From the NCBI GenBank assembly GCA_963818445.1, contig CAWFSG010000017.1, positions 1 through 64,000 of the forward strand: a stretch of 64,000 bases of DNA, given 5' to 3'. The notes under the pieces are model-generated. The model made no database searches. It worked only from the letters and a program-made list of their open reading frames with translations, and was not told the DNA's origin. The position numbers were made by a program, and so were the translations under genes. Source of the DNA: Prado023 sp963818445 (GTDB taxonomy: Bacteria > Actinomycetota > Actinomycetes > S36-B12 > CAIYMF01). This document shows positions 17,659 through 29,509 of this stretch, piece after piece (position 1 is the first letter of the stretch; each line of letters opens with the position of its first letter).

Positions 17659-19205
17659 GTGCGCCTCGAGCTGCAGGGAATCACCAAGAGGTTCGGCACC
17701 TTCACGGCGAACGACTCGATCGACCTGGTCATCGAGCCCGGCGAGATCCACTGCCTGCTCGGCGAGAACGGTGCCGGGAAGTCCACGCTGATGAACACCC
17801 TCTTCGGTCTCTACCGGCCGGAGGAGGGCAAGATCCTCATCGATGGCCAGGAGGTCCACTTCCACGACCCCGGTGACGCCATGGATGCCGGCATCGGGAT
17901 GGTCCACCAGCACTTCATGCTGGTCCCGGTCTTCACCGTCGCGGAGAACGTGATGCTCGGCCACGAGCTGACGAAGGGGGCGTTCCTCGACATCGAGGGC
18001 GCGCGCAACCAGGTGCTCGAGCTGTCGCAGAAGTACAACCTGGAGGTCGATCCCGACGCCCTGGTCGAGGACCTCCCTGTGGGCGTGCAGCAGCGGGTGG
18101 AGATCATCAAGGCCCTGGTCAAGGACGCCCAGATCCTGATCCTCGACGAGCCCACGGCGGTGCTGACGCCGCAGGAGACCGACGAGCTGCTCGAGATCAT
18201 CCGCCAGCTGAAGGCGAGTGGCCGGTCGGTCGTGATGATCAGCCACAAGCTGCGCGAGATCAAGGCCGTGGCCGACCGGATCACCGTCATCCGCCGGGGC
18301 AAGGTCGTCGGCTCGGCGCTGCCCACCGACTCGGAGACCGAGCTCGCCACCATGATGGTCGGCCGCGCCGTGAGCCTGAAGGTGGACAAGGCGGCTGCGT
18401 CCCCGAAGGACGTCGTCCTGGAGGTGCGCGGCCTGACCGTGCGCTCGGAGACCGGCCAGGCCGTGGTCGACAACGTCGACCTCGACGTGCGCAGCGGGGA
18501 GGTCGTCTGCATCGCCGGGGTCCAGGGCAACGGTCAGACCGAGCTCACCCAGGCGATCCTGGGCCTGCAGCACGCCGTGACCGGGTCGGCCAAGCTCAAG
18601 GGCGAGGAGCTCGTGGGCCGGTCGACGCGGCACATCCTCGACTCCGGGATCGGGTTCGTCCCCGAGGACCGCTCCGACGACGGGCTGGTCGGCAAGTTCT
18701 CGATCGCCGAGAACATGATCCTCGACCAGTACAAGCAGCCGCCCTTCGCGAAGGGCGTGATGATGAAGCCCGCGGTGATCGCGGCCAACGCCGAGGAGAA
18801 GGCCAAGGAGTTCGACGTCCGGACCACGGGCGTGCAGCTGCCGGCCTCGTCGCTGTCGGGCGGCAACCAGCAGAAGGTCGTCCTCGCCCGGGAGCTCTCC
18901 AAGCCGGTCGTGTCGCTGTTCATCGCCTCGCAGCCCACCCGCGGAGTCGACGTCGGGGCCATCGAGTTCGTCCACAAGCGCGTCATCGCCGAACGGGACG
19001 CGGGGGTTGCGGTCCTGATCGTCTCCACCGAGCTCGACGAGGTCGCGGCCCTGGCGGACCGGGTCGTGGTCATGTACCGCGGCAAGATCATCGGCATCGT
19101 CCCGCCGGATACTCCGCGCGGCGTCCTGGGCCTGATGATGGCCGGCGTCCCGCAGGACGCTGCCGTACACGGCGCGGCTCCCACGACCGATCAGGAGGGG
19201 GCGAA

Positions 19206-19209
<4 letters not shown>
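17659..19209 (+). CDS. Nucleoside ABC transporter, tandem ATP-binding protein (NupO/YufO type)
   Basis: Double ATPase of 516 residues at the inner membrane face. First domain: Walker A GENGAGKST (residues ~36-44), Q-loop HQHFMLVP, Walker B LILDEPTAVLTP. The first signature motif is degenerate (LPVGVQQRVEI). Second domain: P-loop GVQGNGQTEL, lacking the normal GKS/T and so probably poor in ATP hydrolysis, and a good LSGGNQQKVVLAREL signature. In the second Walker B region the expected DEPTRG reads IASQPTRGVD, as is common in this family. Start GTG 17659 follows GGAGG. A TAGTGT hexamer at 17615-17620 may provide its own promoter. The stop overlaps the next gene (GTGA). Confidence 0.9.
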
Positions 19210-20405
<1,196 letters not shown>

Positions 20406-20420
20406 AAGGAGCCGATCACG

Positions 20421-21711
20421 ATGGCAATCGACACCACAGCCGCACCGGCCGCACCGGCCGCCGAGCCTGAAGTGCTGCTGCCGATCTCCTACAAGGCCCC
20501 CATCGCCATGGGGGTCCTGGGCCTCCTCGCGACCTTCGTCTTCGGAGTTCTGGGTACCTCCGGAGAGACGACGACGTTCGTCCTGGCGATGCCTGGGGAC
20601 ACGATCTCGCTGCCGGACCTGACGGTGCCGTCGAAGGTCGTTCGCCCTCCTGATGGGGCTTGTCTGCCTTGCCATCGCCGGCCTGTCGCTGATGTGGGCG
20701 CGCAATCGCAAGCAGACTCCGGGGTGGGCGATCGCGGCCTTCGGGATCGCCTTCATGATGTCGTTCCTCACCTGGGCGGTCTCGGGCAAGTCCATCCCGC
20801 TGACCGGCCTGCTCCAGGGTTCGTTGCTGCTGAGCGTGCCGCTGATCTTCGGTGCCCTGTCCGGCGTCCTGTGCGAACGGTCCGGTGTGGTCAACATCGC
20901 GATCGAGGGGCAGTTGCTCGCCGGCGCTTTCCTGTCCGCCGTGGTCGGGTCGCTGACTGACAGCCTCCTGGCCGGTCTCATCGCGGCTCTGGTCGCTGGC
21001 CTGCTGGTCGGCTGGATCCTTGCGGTCTTCACGGTCACGTACTTCGTCGACCAGGTGATCGTCGGCGTCGTGGTCAACACTCTCGTCCTGGGCCTGACGT
21101 CCTTCTTCTACTCCTCAGTGCTGGACAAGCAGGCGGAGACCTGGAACAGCCCCCCGATCTTCACGCCGATCGCGATCCCGATCCTGTCCGACATCCCGAT
21201 CATCGGACCGATCTTCTTCGACCAGTCCCTGATCGTGTACCTGATGTACATCATCGCGGCTGTCATCCAGGTCGCGCTGTTCCGGACCAGGTGGGGCCTG
21301 CGTGTCCGGGCGGTGGGCGAGCACCCGAAGGCCGCCGACACCGTCGGTATCGACGTCAACAAGCTCCGGTTCCGCAATGTTCTCCTGGGCGGCATGGTGT
21401 CGGGCCTCGGGGGGGCGTTCTTCACCCTGGGATCCGTGGGGGCATTCGGGAAGAACATGACCGCGGGCAAGGGCTTCATCGCGTTGGCCGCGATGATCTT
21501 CGGCCGGTGGTCCCCGCTGGGGGCGATCGGCGCGGCCCTCCTGTTCGGCTTCGCTGACCAGCTCCAGAGCGTGCTGAGCATCGTCGGGACCCCCATCCCC
21601 AGCCAGTTCATGCTGATGGCGCCCTACCTTGCGACGCTGTTCGCGGTCGCCGGACTGGCCGGCCGGTCGCGGGCGCCTGCGGCCGACGGCATCCCGTACA
21701 TCAAGTCGTGA
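20421..21711 (+). CDS. Nucleoside ABC transporter permease (BMP system, second permease), one frame break
   Basis: Second RbsC-type permease, 429 residues if repaired. AAGGAG precedes the ATG at 20421. The frame changes once at about 20640, where GTC-G-TTCGCCCTC carries one extra base: sense runs LTVPSKV then FALLMGLVCLAIAG. After the break the family core follows: GALSGVLCERSGVVNIAIEGQLL, NTLVLGLTSFF, VRAVGEHPKAADTVGIDV and GRWSPLGAIGAALLFG. The single inserted base with intact sense on both sides points to a sequence error. It is followed by cdd, whose GTG overlaps the stop, so the deaminase is translated with the importer. Confidence 0.85.
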
Positions 21712-22127
21712 GCGATCCACCGGTGGACCCGGCCGGCGTCGACTGGGCCGGGCTCCGGGTCGCTGCCGTGGCCGCGATGGAGCACGCTTACGTGCCCTAC
21801 TCGCACTTCCCGGTCGGGGTCGCCGGGCTGGTCGACGATGGCCGGGTGGTGAGCGGATGCAACGTGGAGAACGCCTCGTACGGGCTGACCCTGTGCGCCG
21901 AGTGCGGCATGGTCTCGGCCCTGCACGCCTCCGGGGGCGGGCGGCTGATTGCGGTCGTGTGCGTCGACCAGCACGGCGAGGACCTCATGCCCTGCGGTCG
22001 CTGCCGACAGCTGCTGTGGGAGCACGGCGGACCGACCTGCCTCGTGCACACGACCAACGGGATCCTCCCGATGACGCAGGTCCTTCCCGACGCCTTCGAC
22101 GTCGAGGACCTGGGCACCCGCATGTGA
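21708..22127 (+). CDS. cdd: Cytidine deaminase
   Basis: Zinc enzyme of 139 residues that deaminates cytidine and deoxycytidine to the uridine forms. It has the homotetrameric three-Cys pattern: CNVENASYGLTLCAECGM with zinc Cys and catalytic Glu in CAE, and PCGRCRQ with the other two Cys. The N-terminal AYVPYSHFPVG loop is typical of substrate binding. The GTG start overlaps the permease stop (GTGA), linking it to nucleoside import. Length is normal for Cdd. Confidence 0.95.
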   Translation: MSDPPVDPAGVDWAGLRVAAVAAMEHAYVPYSHFPVGVAGLVDDGRVVSGCNVENASYGLTLCAECGMVSALHASGGGRLIAVVCVDQHGEDLMPCGRCRQLLWEHGGPTCLVHTTNGILPMTQVLPDAFDVEDLGTRM

Positions 22128-22144
22128 CCTGATACGGAGCACCC

Positions 22145-24220
22145 ATGGCCACCACCGTGAGCATCACCGACCCCGACGACCTCGCCGTCGCCACCATGCG
22201 GACACTGGCGATGGACGCCGTGCAGGCGGCAAACTCCGGGCATCCGGGGACGCCCATCGCCCTGGCCCCGGTCGCCTACACCTTGTGGCAGGAGTACCTG
22301 CGCTTCGACCCCGAGGTGCCGATCTGGGCCAACCGCGACCGGTTCGTGCTCTCCGCGGGCCATGCCTCGACCCTGCTCTACTCGCTCCTGCACCTCACCG
22401 GGGTGAAGGCGGTCAACCCGAAGTACGAGACGCTCGGCGAGCCGTCGGTGAGCCTCGAGGACATCAAGGGCTTCCGCCAGCTGGACTCGAAGTGCCCTGG
22501 CCACCCGGAGTACCGCTGGACCGCCGGTGTGGAGTGCACGACAGGTCCCCTGGGCACCGGGTACGCCACGAGCGTCGGCATGGCGATGGCCTCGAAGTGG
22601 CTGGGTGCCACGTTCAACCGACCCGGGTTCGAGCTGTTCGACTTCGACGTGTACGCGGTCGGCGGCGACGGCTGCATGATGGAGGGCGTCGCGCAGGAGG
22701 CCGCCTCGCTGGCCGGGCACCTGCAGCTGGACAACCTCTGCTGGATCTATGACAACAACGAGATCACCATCGAGGGCAGCACCTCCCTGGCGTTCAGCGA
22801 CGACATCGCCACCAAGTTCATCAGCCTCGGCTGGAACGTCACGCGGGTCGGCGACGCCAATGACCGCCGGATGCTGGCGCGCGCGTTCGACCGGTTCAAG
22901 GCCGAGGCCAACCGGCCCACCCTGATCATCGTGGACTCACGGATCGCGTACGGCGCGCCCACCAAGGAGGGCACGCACGGCGCCCACGGCGAGCCTCTCG
23001 GCGAGGAGGAGATCCGCGGTGCCAAGCGCTTCTACGGCTGGCCCGAGGACGAGACGTTCCTGGTGCCCGACGAGGTGTACGCGCACTTCGACGCCGGGAT
23101 CGGTGCCCGGGGCCGGGCGCTGCGCACCGACTGGGAGGCGATGTTCGCCCAGTACGCCGAGCAGTACCCCGACCTGGCCGACCACCTGGACCGGATGCAG
23201 CGCCGAGTCCTGCCTGAGGACTGGGACGCGGGGATCCCGCAGTTCCCGGCCGACCCGAAGGGGCTGGCGGGCCGGGAGGCGAACGGAAGGGTCCTCAACG
23301 AGGTGGCCCAGCACGTGCCGTGGCTGGTCGGCGGGGCCTCGGACCTCGGGCCCTCCACGAAGACGCTGCTCACGTTCGACGGGGCCGGGCACTTCTCCGC
23401 CACCGACCGGGCGGGTCGCAACCTGCACTTCGGCGTGCGCGAGCATGCCGCCGGCTGCATTGCCAACGGCCTGTCGCTGTGCAAGGTGCGGCCCTACCAG
23501 GCCGGGTTCCTGATCTTCTCGGACTTCCAGCGCGGCGCGATCCGGCTCTCGGCGCTCATGGAGATCCCAGTCATCCACGTGTTCACCCACGACTCCATCG
23601 GGGTCGGCGAGGACGGCCCGACCCACCAGCCGGTCGAGCAGATGGTCTCCCTGCGCGCCGTTCCCGGCCTGGTCGACATCCGGCCGTGCGATGCCAACGA
23701 GGTCGCCGAGGCGTGGCGGGTGCTCATGCCGCTGCGGCACTCGCCGGTGGCGCTGTTCCTGTCGCGCCAGGCGCTGCCCACCCTCGACCGGGAGCGGTTC
23801 GGCGCTGCGTCCGGACTGGCACGGGGCGCCTACGTCCTGGCCGATCCGCCGGACGGGTCGGCGCCCGAGCTGATCCTCATCGGCACCGGCTCCGAGGTCC
23901 ACCTCGCGGTCGACGCCTATGAGGTCCTGACCGCCGAGGGCGTGGCTGTCCGGGTCGTGAGCATGCCGTCCTGGGAGTTGTTCGACCGCCAGGACGCGGC
24001 ATACCGCGAGTCCGTCCTGCCCGCCGCGGTCCGGGCGCGCGTGGCGGTCGAGGAGGGCTCCACCCTCGGCTGGGCGCGGTTCGTCCCCGACGGGGCCGTG
24101 ATCGGGATGTCGACGTTCGGCGCCTCGGCACCGCTCAAGGAGCTGCTGCGCAGGTTCGGGTTCACACCCGACGCGGTCCTGGCTGCGGCACGCGAGCAAC
24201 TGGCCCGGCACCGCGGATGA
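22145..24220 (+). CDS. tkt: Transketolase
   Basis: Thiamine-diphosphate enzyme of 691 residues moving two-carbon units between pentose and triose/hexose phosphates. Motifs: NSGHPGTPIALAP (His at the active site), the ThDP signature GDGCMMEGVAQE, DNNEITIEG, the pyrimidine-domain GVREHAAGCIANGL with catalytic Glu, and FTHDSIGVGEDGPTHQPVEQ. Its place inside the nucleoside importer/deaminase cluster, rather than with transaldolase and glucose-6-phosphate dehydrogenase, suggests it helps drain ribose 5-phosphate released from nucleosides. Whether it is the only transketolase of the genome cannot be told from this window. Confidence 0.93.
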   Translation: MATTVSITDPDDLAVATMRTLAMDAVQAANSGHPGTPIALAPVAYTLWQEYLRFDPEVPIWANRDRFVLSAGHASTLLYSLLHLTGVKAVNPKYETLGEPSVSLEDIKGFRQLDSKCPGHPEYRWTAGVECTTGPLGTGYATSVGMAMASKWLGATFNRPGFELFDFDVYAVGGDGCMMEGVAQEAASLAGHLQLDNLCWIYDNNEITIEGSTSLAFSDDIATKFISLGWNVTRVGDANDRRMLARAFDRFKAEANRPTLIIVDSRIAYGAPTKEGTHGAHGEPLGEEEIRGAKRFYGWPEDETFLVPDEVYAHFDAGIGARGRALRTDWEAMFAQYAEQYPDLADHLDRMQRRVLPEDWDAGIPQFPADPKGLAGREANGRVLNEVAQHVPWLVGGASDLGPSTKTLLTFDGAGHFSATDRAGRNLHFGVREHAAGCIANGLSLCKVRPYQAGFLIFSDFQRGAIRLSALMEIPVIHVFTHDSIGVGEDGPTHQPVEQMVSLRAVPGLVDIRPCDANEVAEAWRVLMPLRHSPVALFLSRQALPTLDRERFGAASGLARGAYVLADPPDGSAPELILIGTGSEVHLAVDAYEVLTAEGVAVRVVSMPSWELFDRQDAAYRESVLPAAVRARVAVEEGSTLGWARFVPDGAVIGMSTFGASAPLKELLRRFGFTPDAVLAAAREQLARHRG

Positions 24221-24252
24221 CCCACGACTCGATGGACGACGTTCGGCGCGGA

Positions 24253-24258
24253 TAGCCT
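24253..24258 (+). promoter_or_regulatory. -10 element for adenosine deaminase (leaderless)
   Basis: TAGCCT followed by 7 nt and the ATG at 24266, with no ribosome-binding site between. It lies in the 45-bp gap after tkt, giving add its own start of transcription. Confidence 0.5.
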
Positions 24259-24265
24259 GTCGGCC

Positions 24266-25366
24266 ATGACCCTGGATCTCGAGACCTGCCAGCGCGCCCC
24301 CAAGGTGCTGCTCCACGACCACCTCGACGGCGGCCTGCGCCCCGAGACGGTGGTGGAGCTGGCAGCCGAGACCGGGTACACCGAGCTCCCCACGACCGAT
24401 CCGGTCGAGCTGGGCCGGTGGTTCCGGGAGTCGGCCGACTCGGGGTCGCTGGTGCGCTACCTGGAGACGTTCGCCCACACCGTCGGGGTCATGCAGACCG
24501 CCGACGCGCTGCGCCGGGTCGCGCGCGAATGCGCTGAGGACCTGGCCGTCGACGGCGTCGTCTACGCCGAGGTGCGCTTCGCCCCGGAGCTGCACATCGA
24601 GGGTGGGTTGACCCTCGAGGAGGTCATCGAGGCGGTCCTGGCCGGCTTCGCCGAGGGCGAGCAGGCGACGGCCGCGGCCGGCAGGCCCATCGTCATGCGG
24701 ACCCTGCTCACCGCCATGCGCACCGCGGCCCGGAGCACGGAGATCGCCCAGCGTGTCGTCGCCTACCGGGACGCGGGAGTGGTCGGCTTCGACATCGCCG
24801 GTGCGGAGGAGGGCTACCCCCCGACCCGCCACCTCGACGCGTTCGAGTACCTGCGTCGCGAGAACGCGCACTTCACCATCCACGCCGGTGAGGCGTTCGG
24901 CCTGCCCAGCATCTGGGAGGCGATCCAGTGGTGCGGCGCCGAGCGCCTCGGCCATGGCGTGCACATCATGGACGACATCGCCCGGGAGCCCGACGGCTCG
25001 GTCCACCTCGGCCGGCTGGCGTCCTACATCCGCGACCGGCGCGTCCCGCTGGAGATGTGCCCGAGCTCGAACGTGCAGACCGGGGCCGCCCACTCCATCG
25101 CGACGCACCCGATCGGGCTCTTGCGCACCCTCGGCTTCCGGGTCACGGTCAACACCGACAACCGGCTGATGTCCAACACCTCCATGAGCAAGGAGATGCA
25201 CCTGCTCGCGGAGGCCTTCGGCTACGGGCTTGCCGACCTGCAGTGGCTGACCGTGAACGCGATGAAGTCCTCGTTCCTGCCCTTCGACCAGCGGCTGCGG
25301 ATCATCAACGAGGTGATCAAGCCGGGCTACTCGTCGATGGCGCTGAGCGACATGATGATGGGCTGA
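24266..25366 (+). CDS. add: Adenosine deaminase
   Basis: Zinc-dependent enzyme of 366 residues converting adenosine and deoxyadenosine to inosine forms. The metal and catalytic motifs are all visible: HDHLDGG (HxH, about residues 13-19), HAGEAFG with the zinc His and catalytic Glu, ERLGHGVHI with the catalytic His, and NTDNRLMS with the metal Asp; SSNVQTGA is also typical of bacterial Add. Its product inosine is a substrate for the purine nucleoside phosphorylase at 26918. It ends convergently, 25 bp from the uridine-kinase-like gene. Confidence 0.95.
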   Translation: MTLDLETCQRAPKVLLHDHLDGGLRPETVVELAAETGYTELPTTDPVELGRWFRESADSGSLVRYLETFAHTVGVMQTADALRRVARECAEDLAVDGVVYAEVRFAPELHIEGGLTLEEVIEAVLAGFAEGEQATAAAGRPIVMRTLLTAMRTAARSTEIAQRVVAYRDAGVVGFDIAGAEEGYPPTRHLDAFEYLRRENAHFTIHAGEAFGLPSIWEAIQWCGAERLGHGVHIMDDIAREPDGSVHLGRLASYIRDRRVPLEMCPSSNVQTGAAHSIATHPIGLLRTLGFRVTVNTDNRLMSNTSMSKEMHLLAEAFGYGLADLQWLTVNAMKSSFLPFDQRLRIINEVIKPGYSSMALSDMMMG

Positions 25367-25391
25367 CGCGGGGCCGAGCTCGTTCGTCCCG

Positions 25392-26012
25392 TCAGCCGCC
25401 TGGGGCCGGAGCGCGGCATCGGGCCAGCGCCTCTCGGGTCTCGCGTGCGCCCAGCGGCCGACACCCGGCGGCCGTCGCGCGGTCGACCACGACCTGCTCC
25501 ACGCGGTAGAGGTGCATTCCGCGGCGCAGGATCGTCCCGGGCGGCTTGCGCCGGTCCTTGAGGTCGCGTGCTGCTCGTCGGACCAGGTTCTTCCACCGGT
25601 CGCGCTGGACGACGATCGCATCGAGCAGGAGCCCCCGCTCCCTCAGCTCGGCAACGAGCTCCGGGGCGAAGATCCCCTCGGCCACGAAGGCCTGGGATCC
25701 CACGTCGACGACGTGCGTGCCGACCGGTCCGTTGGCGGAGATGTCATACACAGGGACCTCGGCCCGTCCCTCGCGGCAGAGCCGTTCGAGGGCGTCGAGC
25801 GCGGCCTGCCGGTCCCAGCTGTCGGGGTGGTCCCAGTCGACGATGTCCAGCTCCGGGTGCCGGGGGAGCGTCGGGTCCGTGCCGGCCTTGTAGAAGTCGT
25901 CGAGGTAGACCATCGGCAGCCCCACGGCGCGCACGATCGTGGACTTCCCCGAGCCGCTGGGACCTGCCAGCAGGATGACGCGTCGGTGATCGGCCCGGTC
26001 CTCAGTACCCAT
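25392..26012 (-). CDS. Uridine kinase-like P-loop protein
   Basis: P-loop kinase of 206 residues. It has Walker A AGPSGSGKST near residue 18, then LDDFYKAGTDPTLP, the position where uridine kinases and phosphoribulokinases bind the nucleoside, and DIVDWDHPDSWD. The C-terminal part (RDRWKNLVRRAARDLKDRRKPP) forms the lid arginines. It is shorter than typical Udk and the exact substrate is uncertain. The ATG at 26012 lies inside the end of deoC (11-bp overlap), so both are one transcript, consistent with pyrimidine nucleoside salvage. Confidence 0.75.
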   Translation of the reverse strand: MGTEDRADHRRVILLAGPSGSGKSTIVRAVGLPMVYLDDFYKAGTDPTLPRHPELDIVDWDHPDSWDRQAALDALERLCREGRAEVPVYDISANGPVGTHVVDVGSQAFVAEGIFAPELVAELRERGLLLDAIVVQRDRWKNLVRRAARDLKDRRKPPGTILRRGMHLYRVEQVVVDRATAAGCRPLGARETREALARCRAPAPGG

Positions 26013-26707
26013 CGCCCGCCGCAGCCGCCGGGTCCGCCGCCGCGTCGTCGAGTCCGTCGAGGACGGCCCGGGTGCCCGACAGGCCCAGGCGGGTGGCCCC
26101 GGCCGCGACCATCTCCAGTGCTGCCGCCGCGGTCCGCACCCCACCGCTGGCCTTGACGCCCAGGGTGCCGCCGACCGTGTTGGCCATCAGCGAGATCGCA
26201 TGGGCCGAGGCGCCCCCGGCCGGGTGGAAGCCCGTCGAGGTCTTCACGAAGTCGGCACCCATCTCCTGGCAGATGATGCAGGCGCGCACGATCTCGTCGT
26301 CGGTGAGGGCGGCCGTCTCCAGGATGACCTTGAGCAGGACCCCATCGGTGGCCGCGCGCACTGCGCCGACCTCCTTCTCGGTGACCCGCCAGAGGCCCGC
26401 CTTGATCGCGCCCACGTCGACGACCATGTCGACCTCACCGGCGCCGTCGACCACCGCCCGCGCCGCCTCGGCCGCCTTGATGTCGGCATGGTGCTTGCCG
26501 CTGGGGAACCCGACGACTGTGCACGTGGCGATCTCTGGTGACAGCAGCCCCTGGGGCAGCGGCAGGAACGAGGGCGAGATGCAGACTCGAGAAGACCCCC
26601 AGGTCGTTGGCCTCCGCGCACAGGGCCGCGACGTCGTCGGGCGTCGCCTCGGGCTTGAGCAGCGTGTGGTCGACCATGCGGGCCAGTTCGGAGCGGGTGA
26701 GTGCCAT
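26002..26707 (-). CDS. deoC: Deoxyribose-phosphate aldolase, one frame break
   Basis: Class I aldolase splitting 2-deoxyribose 5-phosphate into acetaldehyde and glyceraldehyde 3-phosphate; 234 residues if repaired. The N-terminus is ELARMVDHTLLKPEATPDD; after one extra base at about 26587 the frame continues with VCISPSFLPL. Catalytic features are VGFPSGKH, EVDMVVDVGA, LKVILETAAL (Schiff-base Lys in LLKVILE), and FVKTSTGF (Lys of the proton relay). The break is a single extra A in GTCTTCTCG-A-GTCTGC on the coding strand and all family motifs survive. It is divergent from punA, which would supply its precursor. Confidence 0.88.
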
Positions 26708-26904
26708 GAGGGGCATTGTGGTCCCGCAGCCCCGACCATCGCCCGCCGGGCCGGCCCTCGGGGCCGCCCTCCGCCCCTTCCCCGCTCGCAGAACCTCCCC
26801 AATGTCGTGGAATCCCCGAACGGTGCGGAGATCCTCTTTGGTTGACGAGATTCTGCAGTGGGTACGGTCCGCCGCTCGGGGCGCCCCGGTGGCCTCGCGG
26901 GGGA

Positions 26905-26910
26905 TAGCGT
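26905..26910 (+). promoter_or_regulatory. -10 element for purine nucleoside phosphorylase (leaderless)
   Basis: TAGCGT followed by 7 nt and the ATG at 26918. A TTGACG lies further up at 26842-26847, too far to be its -35. Confidence 0.45.
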
Positions 26911-26917
26911 CGCGGTC

Positions 26918-27740
26918 ATGACCCACAGCGCCCCCACTCCCCTCGACGACCCCACTGCCGCCGCCGCCCAGGCCGCCGCCGAGCTCGCGGACCTCACCGG
27001 TTCACCGACCCACGACCTGGCCCTCGTCCTGGGCTCAGGGTGGCTGCCGGCCGTCGACCTCCTCGGTGAGACCCTGGCCGAGTTCCCGTCCACCGACCTG
27101 CACGGATTTGCCCCGCCAGCCGTGGCCGGGCACGCGGGCAAGATCCGCAGCGTCGCCACGCCCTCGGGGGGGCGGGCGCTGGTGTTCCTCGGGCGCACCC
27201 ACTTCTACGAGGGCCGTGGCGTGGAGGCGGTGGTTCATGGCGTGCGCACGTCCGCAGCGGCCGGCTGCCGCACGATCGTGCTCACCAACGGGTGTGGCGG
27301 TCTGAACCCCGACTGGGCACCGGGAACCCCCGTGCTCATCAGCGACCACATCAACATGACCGGCGCCTCACCCCTGCGTGGGGCGACCTTCATCGACCTG
27401 ACCGACCTGTACTCCGCCCGCTTGCGCGCGCTGTGCAAGGAGATCGACCCGACGCTGGCCGAGGGCGTGTACCTGCAGTTCCGCGGGCCCGCAGTACGAG
27501 ACCCCGGCCGAGGTCCGGATGGCCGGGATCCTCGGCGCCGACCTCGTCGGGATGTCCACCACCCTGGAGGCGATCGCCGCTCGCGAGGCCGGCATGGAGA
27601 TCCTCGGACTGTCGCTGGTGACCAACCTCGCCGCCGGGATGACCGGGGAGGCGCTGAACCACGAGGAGGTCCTCGAGGCCGGGAAGATGGCTGCCGAGCG
27701 CATGGGCGGCCTGCTGGCGACGGTGGTGGGCCAGCTGTGA
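26918..27740 (+). CDS. punA: Purine nucleoside phosphorylase (trimeric type), one frame break
   Basis: Phosphorolysis of inosine and guanosine to free base and ribose 1-phosphate; 273 residues if repaired. N-terminal phosphate-binding segment LALVLGSGWLPAVD, then FPSTDLHGF, VAGHAGKIRS, FLGRTHFYEGRG and LTNGCGGLN (residues ~120-130) are typical of the low-molecular-mass trimeric family. The frame shifts once near 27490 (one extra C), between LQFRGP and QYETPAEVRM, the latter being the ribose-binding motif; GMSTTLEAIAAREAGMEI and SLVTNLAAGM follow. The stop overlaps the start of the phosphosugar mutase (GTGA), so the two are coupled. Confidence 0.9.
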
Positions 27741-29432
27741 CCCACATCGACCCCGTCCTGCTGAAGCGGGCCGCGCGACTGGGCCGACGCCGACCCGGAC
27801 GCGGCGACCGCCGCGGAGCTCAGCGACCGCATCACGGCCGCCGAGGCAGGCGACCCCGCTGCCGCCGACGAGCTGGCCGACGCCTTCGCCGGGACCCTGC
27901 AGTTCGGCACCGCCGGCCTGCGCGGCAAGCTCGGCCCGGGACCCAACCGGATGAACCGGGTCGTGGTCTCGCGGGCCGCGGCCGGCCTCGCCCAGTACCT
28001 GCTGGACCAGGGCCAGGGCGGGACTCCGGTGGTCATCGGCTTCGACGCCCGGCACAACTCCGACGTCTTCGCCCGCGATACCGCCGAGATCTTCGCGGGC
28101 GCCGGGTTCCAGGCCTTGGTCTGCCCACGGCCCCTGCCCACGCCGGTGCTGGCAGGAGCGATCCTGACCTACGGGGCCTCCGCCGGGGTCGTCGTCACGG
28201 CCTCGCACAACCCGCCCCAGGACAACGGCTACAAGGTCTACCTCGGTGACGGCTCGCAGATCGTGCCGCCGGCGGATGCCGGGATCGCCGCCTGCATCGA
28301 GGCCGTCGGCGCCCTGTCCGACATCCCGCGCAGCAACGAGTACGCGACCCTCGACGAGGGCGTGGTCGACAGCTACCTGGCCCGGGTGTGCGGCCTGGCC
28401 CTGCCCGGCGGCGCACGGGACATCTCGGTGGCCTACACCGCCATGCATGGCGTCGGCAGCCCCCTGATGAGGGCGGCGCTGACCGGTGCCGGGTTCCCCG
28501 CGCCGCTGGCGGTGGTCGCCCAGGACGAGCCCGACCCGGACTTCCCGACTGTGTCGTTCCCGAACCCGGAGGAGCCCGGGGCGATGGACCTGGCCATGGA
28601 CCTCGCCGGTGGGGCGCACGTCGACCTGGTGCTCGCCAACGACCCGGACGCCGATCGCTGTGCGGTCGGGATCCCGCTGGCCGACGGCGGGTTCCGGATG
28701 CTGACCGGCGACGAGGTCGGTGCCCTGCTCGGCTGGTGGATCCTGCAGCGCGGGCGTTCGTGGGGCGCGCCGGTGACCGGCACGTACGCGAACTCCATCG
28801 TCAGCTCGCAGCTGCTCGGGGCGATCGCCCGCGACGCCGGACTGGGCTTCCGCGAGACGCTGACCGGGTTCAAGTGGATCTCGCGGGCGGCCGACGACCT
28901 CGCGTTCGGCTACGAGGAGGCCCTGGGCTACTGCGTCGACCCGACGGGCGTGCGCGACAAGGACGGGATCTCGGCCGGACTGCTGGTCACCGAGATGGCG
29001 GCGGCGCTCAAGGCCGAGGGCCGCGGCGTGCAGGACGTCCTCGACGACCTCGCGAGGGCCCACGGGGTGCACGCCACCAGCCAGGTGTCGTTGCGCTTCA
29101 CCGACCTCTCGGCGATCCCGGCCCTGATGGCGTCGCTGCGCGCGCAGCCGCCGACCGGGTTCGGCGGGCTGGACGTCACCGAGGCGATCGACCTCGAGAC
29201 CGGCTCGCCCGACCTGCCGCCGACCGATGGCCTGAAGTACATGCTCGGCGGCGCACAGGGCATCGACGGGGCGCGGGTGATCATCCGGCCCAGCGGCACG
29301 GAGCCGAAGATCAAGGCCTACCTCGAGGTCCGCGCTCCCGTGGGGGCGCAGGGGGTGGCTGCCGCCCGGTCGGTGGCCGGCGAGCGGCTGGCTGCCGTGG
29401 CCGACGACGTCCGGGCGCGGCTGACCTCGTAG
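27737..29432 (+). CDS. pmmB: Phosphosugar mutase (PGM2/PmmB-like; possible phosphopentomutase), one frame break
   Basis: Alpha-D-phosphohexomutase-superfamily enzyme of 564 residues if repaired. The GTG at 27737 overlaps the punA stop; one extra base at about 27775 breaks the frame between LLKRA and RDWADADPDAATAAEL. Motifs: FGTAGLRGKLGPGPNRMN, the phosphoserine loop VVVTASHNPPQDNGYK, the metal loop NDPDADRCAVG, sugar-binding GYEEALGYC (GEEx type), and phosphate-binding RPSGTEPKIK. Members of the PGM2 branch often interconvert ribose 1- and 5-phosphate. Coupling to punA makes that role attractive here, although phosphoglucomutase or phosphomannomutase activity is equally possible from sequence. 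The gene order resembles deoD-pmmB of M. tuberculosis. Confidence 0.85.
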
Positions 29433-29486
29433 GGCGCCGCGGACGACGCGCAGGCGAACCGCTCGGGTGAGGTCAATTCCCCGGAG

Positions 29487-29492
29487 TAGCCT
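29487..29492 (+). promoter_or_regulatory. Putative -10 element for the unknown membrane protein
   Basis: TAGCCT, 17 nt upstream of the ATG at 29510; the short leader holds a GGGAGG ribosome-binding site. Confidence 0.35.
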
Positions 29493-29509
29493 GCGCGCGG
29501 GAGGTGTCC